DNA of 35,324 nt from Saprospiraceae bacterium (lineage in GTDB: Bacteria > Bacteroidota > Bacteroidia > Chitinophagales > Saprospiraceae). The position numbers and the translations under genes are program-made. Numbering within the stretch: the first letter of the stretch is position 1; every line of letters begins with the position of its first letter. Shown here piece by piece: positions 31,603 through 35,324 of the stretch. The stretch spans positions 1 to 35,324 of the forward strand of contig JALHQW010000076.1 of assembly GCA_022841745.1 (NCBI GenBank), written 5' to 3'. Under the pieces are notes generated by a model. That model was not told the origin of the DNA. It saw only the letters and a program-made list of their open reading frames with translations, and did no database searches.

Positions 31603-31926
31603 TGCAAAATGGAGGTGTCGGTAAGGTCAAGTGTCAATCTTCAAAGGCAAGGCTATGACATTTCAAAAAACCACCATTACTTAGCGGCGATTTCGCAACC
31701 ATACGGAGCGAACTACCTTGGGAATACACCGCCTTGCTTATGTGCAGGGTGCACTAGCCTACGAAGCCGGGTAGGCTGTAAAACTTGTCGGCTAGGTTGA
31801 CGCCCCTTGTGTAGCCGGCGAGAATTCGATGCGGAAGGTTAACTTGCTGGTTTTCAGGGAAGTTTCATTCTGTGAGTTGAGACAACCCTTGTTACAGCCA
31901 ACCAAAAAGAATTAAAAAATGAAATT
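31603..31926. other. Intergenic spacer with stem-loop-rich GC block
   Basis: No convincing gene. A 63-codon frame (31609-31800) has no recognisable feature. Between 31752 and 31820 there is a stem, agcctac with gtaggct, and repeated agccg/cggct words that can pair. They could form a structured RNA leader of the DUF1800 gene or be the remnant of a mobile intron. I do not recognise a known riboswitch or intron core here. Confidence 0.35.
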
Positions 31927-33558
31927 ATGCCATATTTAGACCCATACACAGGAAGTTGGACGGAAACTCAAGCTCGGCATTTATTGAGGAGGACTATTTT
32001 TGGCCCTTCGCCATCCATGGTCAACAACGCAGTGAGCATGGGGCTGGCCGGTACACTTGATGCCCTATTCGCCACTTTGCCAACGCCGACCCCTCCGGTG
32101 AAATATCTCTTCGATGGCAACGGAGCAGGGGCCTTGAACGACCCAGGGGCATCCTATGGCGCAACTTGGGTGTACTCAGAGCCTTACCCAAACAATGTGG
32201 ATGCCAACACAAGAAACAAGATACTGGCTGCCAGGAGTAGTTCACTCTATGCTTGGACGTTCTTGCAAATGCATAATACGGGCATCTCTTTGCAGGAAAA
32301 AATGGCCCTGTTTTGGCACAACCATTTTGTGGTGGCGGACACTACCATCCCGCATAGGGAATACCTTTACTATAAACTGATCCGCAACCGATCGCTCGGC
32401 AATTTTAAAACATTGACCGAGGAAATTACGGTTGATACCAGCATGCTGCTCTACCTGAGCGGCTCGTCGAACACCAATTCCGCTCCGAACGAGAATTATT
32501 CAAGGGAATTGTTGGAGCTGTTTGCCATTGGAAAAGGCCCCATTGCAGGAGCAGGCGACTACACGAATTATACCGAGGAGGATGTTGTGACAATGGCAAA
32601 GGTGCTGACAGGCTGGAGGGTTTCCGGCGTGACAAATCCCAATACGCTCACTGCCACGTTTAACCAAAACCTCCATACGTCTGGGAGCAAAACGCTGTCT
32701 TACCGCTTCAACAACCAAGTCATTGCCCAAAATGGGGCACAGGAATACAAGGATTTAATTGATGTTATTTTCCAGCAACAAGAATGCTCCCGGTTTATCA
32801 TGCGGAAGCTTTACCGCTGGTTTGTTGCTTCCGACATAACCCCTGCAATTGAAACAAACGTTATAGAACCGCTTGCGGAAACAATCCGGGACAATAATTA
32901 TGAAATTGCACCTGCATTAATGGTGCTGTTTGCATCCCAGCATTTTTTTGAGATGGTAGCCTGCATGATAAAAAGCCCAGTTGACCTGATCATGTCGGTG
33001 ACCCGTGGGCTTGAAATCATGCCTCCCGTTCCCAGCAGTGGCGTTAAATACCAATATGAGCACGCCTACAATTTCTATGTCATGTGCAGCGACATGGACC
33101 AGGCGTTGTTTCATCACCCAAATGTGGCAGGATGGAGAGCTTATTACCAAGCACCGCTGTTCTATAAGCAATGGATAAACAATTTCCATTTGCCAAAAAG
33201 ACATGAGTATTGCAGATTAATGGTGGAGGGAGGCATCACGAGAATCAACAATCAAGATTATATTATATCTTCATTGGTCCCTGTGCTGCAAATCGTGAAC
33301 AATATCTCGAATGCCAATGACCCGAATATCCTGATCGAAAAATTGGCTAAAATGCTTTTCAATTACCCAATCACCTCCAACCAGTTGGACAGCCTAAAAG
33401 ATATATTGATTCCAGGTTTGCCTGATTTTGAATGGACAGTGGAATATGTTTCCTACCAGAATGACCCAACCAACGCCGCCTTGCAGCAATCTGTTGAAAA
33501 TAAATTGCGAAACCTGTTTTCTGTCATGGTGAGAATGTCAGAATTCCAAATCATGTAA
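31927..33558 (+). CDS. DUF1800 family protein
   Basis: The 543 residues match the DUF1800 layout: TQARHLLRRTIFGPSPSMV near the start, MALFWHNHFVVADTTIPHRE at about 125-145, NYSRELLELFAIGKGPI near 187-203, EEDVVTMAKVLTGWRVSG, and a C-terminal helical part. There is no clear signal peptide at this start; no alternative upstream start gives one. Function of the family is unknown, though its genes are very often paired with DUF1501 genes, as here with only 4 bp between the two. The pair probably forms one transcript and works together at or beyond the inner membrane. Confidence 0.92.
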   Translation: MPYLDPYTGSWTETQARHLLRRTIFGPSPSMVNNAVSMGLAGTLDALFATLPTPTPPVKYLFDGNGAGALNDPGASYGATWVYSEPYPNNVDANTRNKILAARSSSLYAWTFLQMHNTGISLQEKMALFWHNHFVVADTTIPHREYLYYKLIRNRSLGNFKTLTEEITVDTSMLLYLSGSSNTNSAPNENYSRELLELFAIGKGPIAGAGDYTNYTEEDVVTMAKVLTGWRVSGVTNPNTLTATFNQNLHTSGSKTLSYRFNNQVIAQNGAQEYKDLIDVIFQQQECSRFIMRKLYRWFVASDITPAIETNVIEPLAETIRDNNYEIAPALMVLFASQHFFEMVACMIKSPVDLIMSVTRGLEIMPPVPSSGVKYQYEHAYNFYVMCSDMDQALFHHPNVAGWRAYYQAPLFYKQWINNFHLPKRHEYCRLMVEGGITRINNQDYIISSLVPVLQIVNNISNANDPNILIEKLAKMLFNYPITSNQLDSLKDILIPGLPDFEWTVEYVSYQNDPTNAALQQSVENKLRNLFSVMVRMSEFQIM

Positions 33559-33562
33559 ATCT

Positions 33563-35062
33563 ATGAAAAACGTATCTAGAAGGAATTTTATCAAGACATC
33601 CTTGTTGGCTTCGGTCCCATTGGCTTTAAATGGGTTCCCGCTATATGCGTATGCGAAGCCAAGGGTCAATTTTTTTGATGAAAACAATGACAAAATATTG
33701 GTATTGGTGCAATTGCAGGGTGGAAATGATGGATTGAACACCCTTTTCCATGCAGGACAGTATTCCAATTTGAATGCAGTGAGGGGAAACATCTTGGTGC
33801 CTTCAAATTCCATCATTAATTTCAGCGGCGGCTACGGCCTTCATCCATCCATGCAAGGATTAAAGGCACTATGGGATATGGAGAACCTGTGTGTCATACA
33901 AGATGTTGGCTACCCAAACCAGAACCGTTCTCATTTTCGTTCAACGGACATTTGGCATGCTGCTTCGAGTGCCGAGGATATTGTGTCAACAGGATGGATA
34001 GGCCGATTTTTTGACCTGAACTACTCGGACTTCCCGCTTGGATACCCCAACAACGAACATCCCCACCCATTTGCATTGACAATGGGGAAAATAATATCCG
34101 AGACTTGCCAAGGGATAAATTCCAATTATAGTATGTCGCTAATAGACCCATTTAATCCCGGCACGGCCTTGATCAGCGCAGCAGGGGATATACCTTCCAA
34201 CTGCTATGGCGATATGCTCCAATACGTCAATGATACGATAGGCCAGACAAATGCTTATGCGGAGGTAATCAGCGAAGCGGCTAATTTGGGAAACAACCTC
34301 TCCCCAAAATACAACGGGTTGACATCTTCGCTTTCCAAGCAGTTAAAAAACGTGGCAAGATTGATATCGGGGGGGCTTCAAACCAAAATATACATCGTGC
34401 AAATCGGTGGGTTTGACACGCATGACAATCAGGTTGTATCAGGAGCCACCACAACGGGCAACCACAGCAACTTGCTGAGACAATTGTCCGATGCAATATG
34501 TGCCTTTCAGGACGACTTGCAGCTTTTGGGTGTCAGCGACCGGGTGATCGGCACGACCTATTCCGAGTTTGGAAGGCGAATCCGCTCCAATTCTGGGTTT
34601 GGAACTGACCATGGCACTGCCGCCCCGATGTTTCTGTTTGGTGCCTGCGCAAACAATCAAATATTGGGCGATGCGTACGCCATTGATCCACAAGTGGGCA
34701 TTGAAGACGGTGTGCCCATGCAATTTGATTTCAGGAACGTTTACGGTACCATCTTGTCACAGTGGCTGGGTGCCAGCGAAACCGATGTCAGGAACATCAT
34801 TTTCCCGGAATTCCAATCCTTGCCCATGTTTAAGCAGGGCTGCTTGCCAACGGCTTGTCCGCCCCCGCCCATCATAGCTGGAGATTCAGCGGTCTGTGAA
34901 GATGGAACGAACACGTATGCTGTCCCTTCCTTGCCGGGAGCCAATTTCCAATGGGAAGTGGTGGGAGGCACTATATTGGCCGGGCAAGGAACGAATACCA
35001 TCACGGTGAAATGGAACAACGGCACTGCTGGCTCAGTGAAAATAATCCAAACCACCCAGTAG
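33563..35062 (+). CDS. DUF1501 family protein with Tat signal and C-terminal PKD-like domain
   Basis: The start MKNVSRRNFIKTSLLASVPL carries a twin-arginine motif (SRRNFIK), so it should be exported folded by Tat. The DUF1501 region (about 40-430) shows VLVQLQGGNDGLNTLFH, QNRSHFRSTDIWHAA, QIGGFDTHDNQ and TTYSEFGRRIRSNSGFGTDH, in line with the alkaline-phosphatase-like fold suggested for this family. From about residue 433 a Pro-rich joint (CPPPPIIAG) leads into a PKD/Ig-like domain (FQWEVVGGTILAGQGTNTIT). It ends without a T9SS sorting domain, and simple repeats begin about 30 bp after the stop. So it may once have been longer. It follows the DUF1800 gene at 4 bp. Confidence 0.92.
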   Translation: MKNVSRRNFIKTSLLASVPLALNGFPLYAYAKPRVNFFDENNDKILVLVQLQGGNDGLNTLFHAGQYSNLNAVRGNILVPSNSIINFSGGYGLHPSMQGLKALWDMENLCVIQDVGYPNQNRSHFRSTDIWHAASSAEDIVSTGWIGRFFDLNYSDFPLGYPNNEHPHPFALTMGKIISETCQGINSNYSMSLIDPFNPGTALISAAGDIPSNCYGDMLQYVNDTIGQTNAYAEVISEAANLGNNLSPKYNGLTSSLSKQLKNVARLISGGLQTKIYIVQIGGFDTHDNQVVSGATTTGNHSNLLRQLSDAICAFQDDLQLLGVSDRVIGTTYSEFGRRIRSNSGFGTDHGTAAPMFLFGACANNQILGDAYAIDPQVGIEDGVPMQFDFRNVYGTILSQWLGASETDVRNIIFPEFQSLPMFKQGCLPTACPPPPIIAGDSAVCEDGTNTYAVPSLPGANFQWEVVGGTILAGQGTNTITVKWNNGTAGSVKIIQTTQ

Positions 35063-35070
35063 CTTTATAG

Positions 35071-35166
35071 GAGGGTTAGAGGGTTAGAGGGTTTATAAGG
35101 TTTATAAGGTTTATAAGGTTTATAAGGTTTATAAGGTTTATAAGGTTTATAAGGTTTATAAGGTTT
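35071..35166. repeat. Tandem repeat: gggttaga and ggtttataa units
   Basis: Two to three 8-bp gggttaga units (35081 region) grade into eight complete copies of the 9-bp unit ggtttataa (35090-35161), with a further partial copy. Units are identical, which points to slippage or recent expansion. Confidence 0.9.
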
Positions 35167-35181
35167 AAACCTAGCCCTCAT

Positions 35182-35324
35182 AAACCCCAAAACCCCAAAA
35201 CCCCAAAACCCCAAAACCCCCAAACCCCCAAACCCCCAAACCCCAAAACCCCAAACCCCCAAAACCCCAAAACCCCAAAACCCCAAAACCCCAAAACCCC
35301 AAAACCCCAAAACCCCAAAACCCC
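35182..35324. repeat. C4A4 tandem array running off the window edge
   Basis: Eighteen C-runs separated by A-runs follow with a period of 8 from 35185 to the end. Most are ccccaaaa, with a few cccccaaa and compensating 7/9-base units. The other strand carries G4 runs at 8-bp spacing and could form G-quadruplexes. The true end of the array lies outside the window. Confidence 0.95.

Noticed and set aside
31609-31800. 63-codon frame in the spacer before the DUF1800 gene
   Set aside because: Cys-rich tail arises from a stem-loop-rich block; no homology cues.
35090-35166. CRISPR array at the window end
   Set aside because: The units are 9 bp and contiguous with no spacers; this is a simple tandem repeat.
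35065-35310. Minus-strand frame with Gly-Phe-Trp and Lys-Pro-Tyr periodic repeats
   Set aside because: It is simply the translation of the 8- and 9-bp tandem repeats.

Overview
The window looks like a chromosomal segment of a Bacteroidota bacterium, probably close to the Saprospiria/Lewinella group. The reasons are a 2.57-kaa SprA (outer-membrane channel of the type IX secretion system, T9SS), several secreted proteins ending in T9SS sorting domains with PNP motifs, PKD domains, a MORN-caspase protein, a TlpA-like thioredoxin, scarce Shine-Dalgarno signals and candidate promoters of the TTTG / TAnnTTTG type. Group-level placement is inference from gene content; no rRNA or other marker is present.

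Layout. 1-59: 5' end of a minus-strand gene, possibly an IS transposase. 130-8961: four T9SS cargo genes in an A-B-A'-B' order. A is a metalloprotease/beta-helix protein broken by a 64-bp frameshifting insertion; B and B' are two propeller-PKD paralogues; A' is a truncated relative of A's C-terminal half. 9025-17926: ruvA and sprA, separated by a spacer with two tandem perfect hairpins. 18028-19692 (minus): secreted MORN-repeat caspase-like protease, convergent with sprA. 20028-20333 (minus): small ferredoxin-fold-like protein. 20334-20997: intergenic tract rich in palindromes. 20998-21390: small unknown protein. 21709-28060: tripartite RND efflux operon (adaptor, pump, outer-membrane factor). 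28195-31602: pRiA4b ORF-3-like protein, TlpA-like thioredoxin lipid/thiol-redox type protein, and a CNNM/CorC-type membrane protein. 31927-35062: a DUF1800/DUF1501 pair. 35063-35324: simple tandem repeats ending in a C4A4 array that runs off the window.

How it fits together. SprA exports proteins carrying the C-terminal sorting domain, and three such C-termini lie just upstream of ruvA-sprA. The three efflux genes form one pump, but both spacers inside the operon hold copies of the same AT-rich inverted repeat. One of these copies has been interrupted by a 154-bp palindromic MITE-like element flanked by TA. A second, inverted copy of that MITE lies about 5.7 kb upstream. The uninterrupted copy of the outer repeat acts as an empty site, so the insertion and its TA duplication can be read directly from this window. 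That nested repeat system is the most notable structure here. No tRNA, rRNA or CRISPR array was seen.
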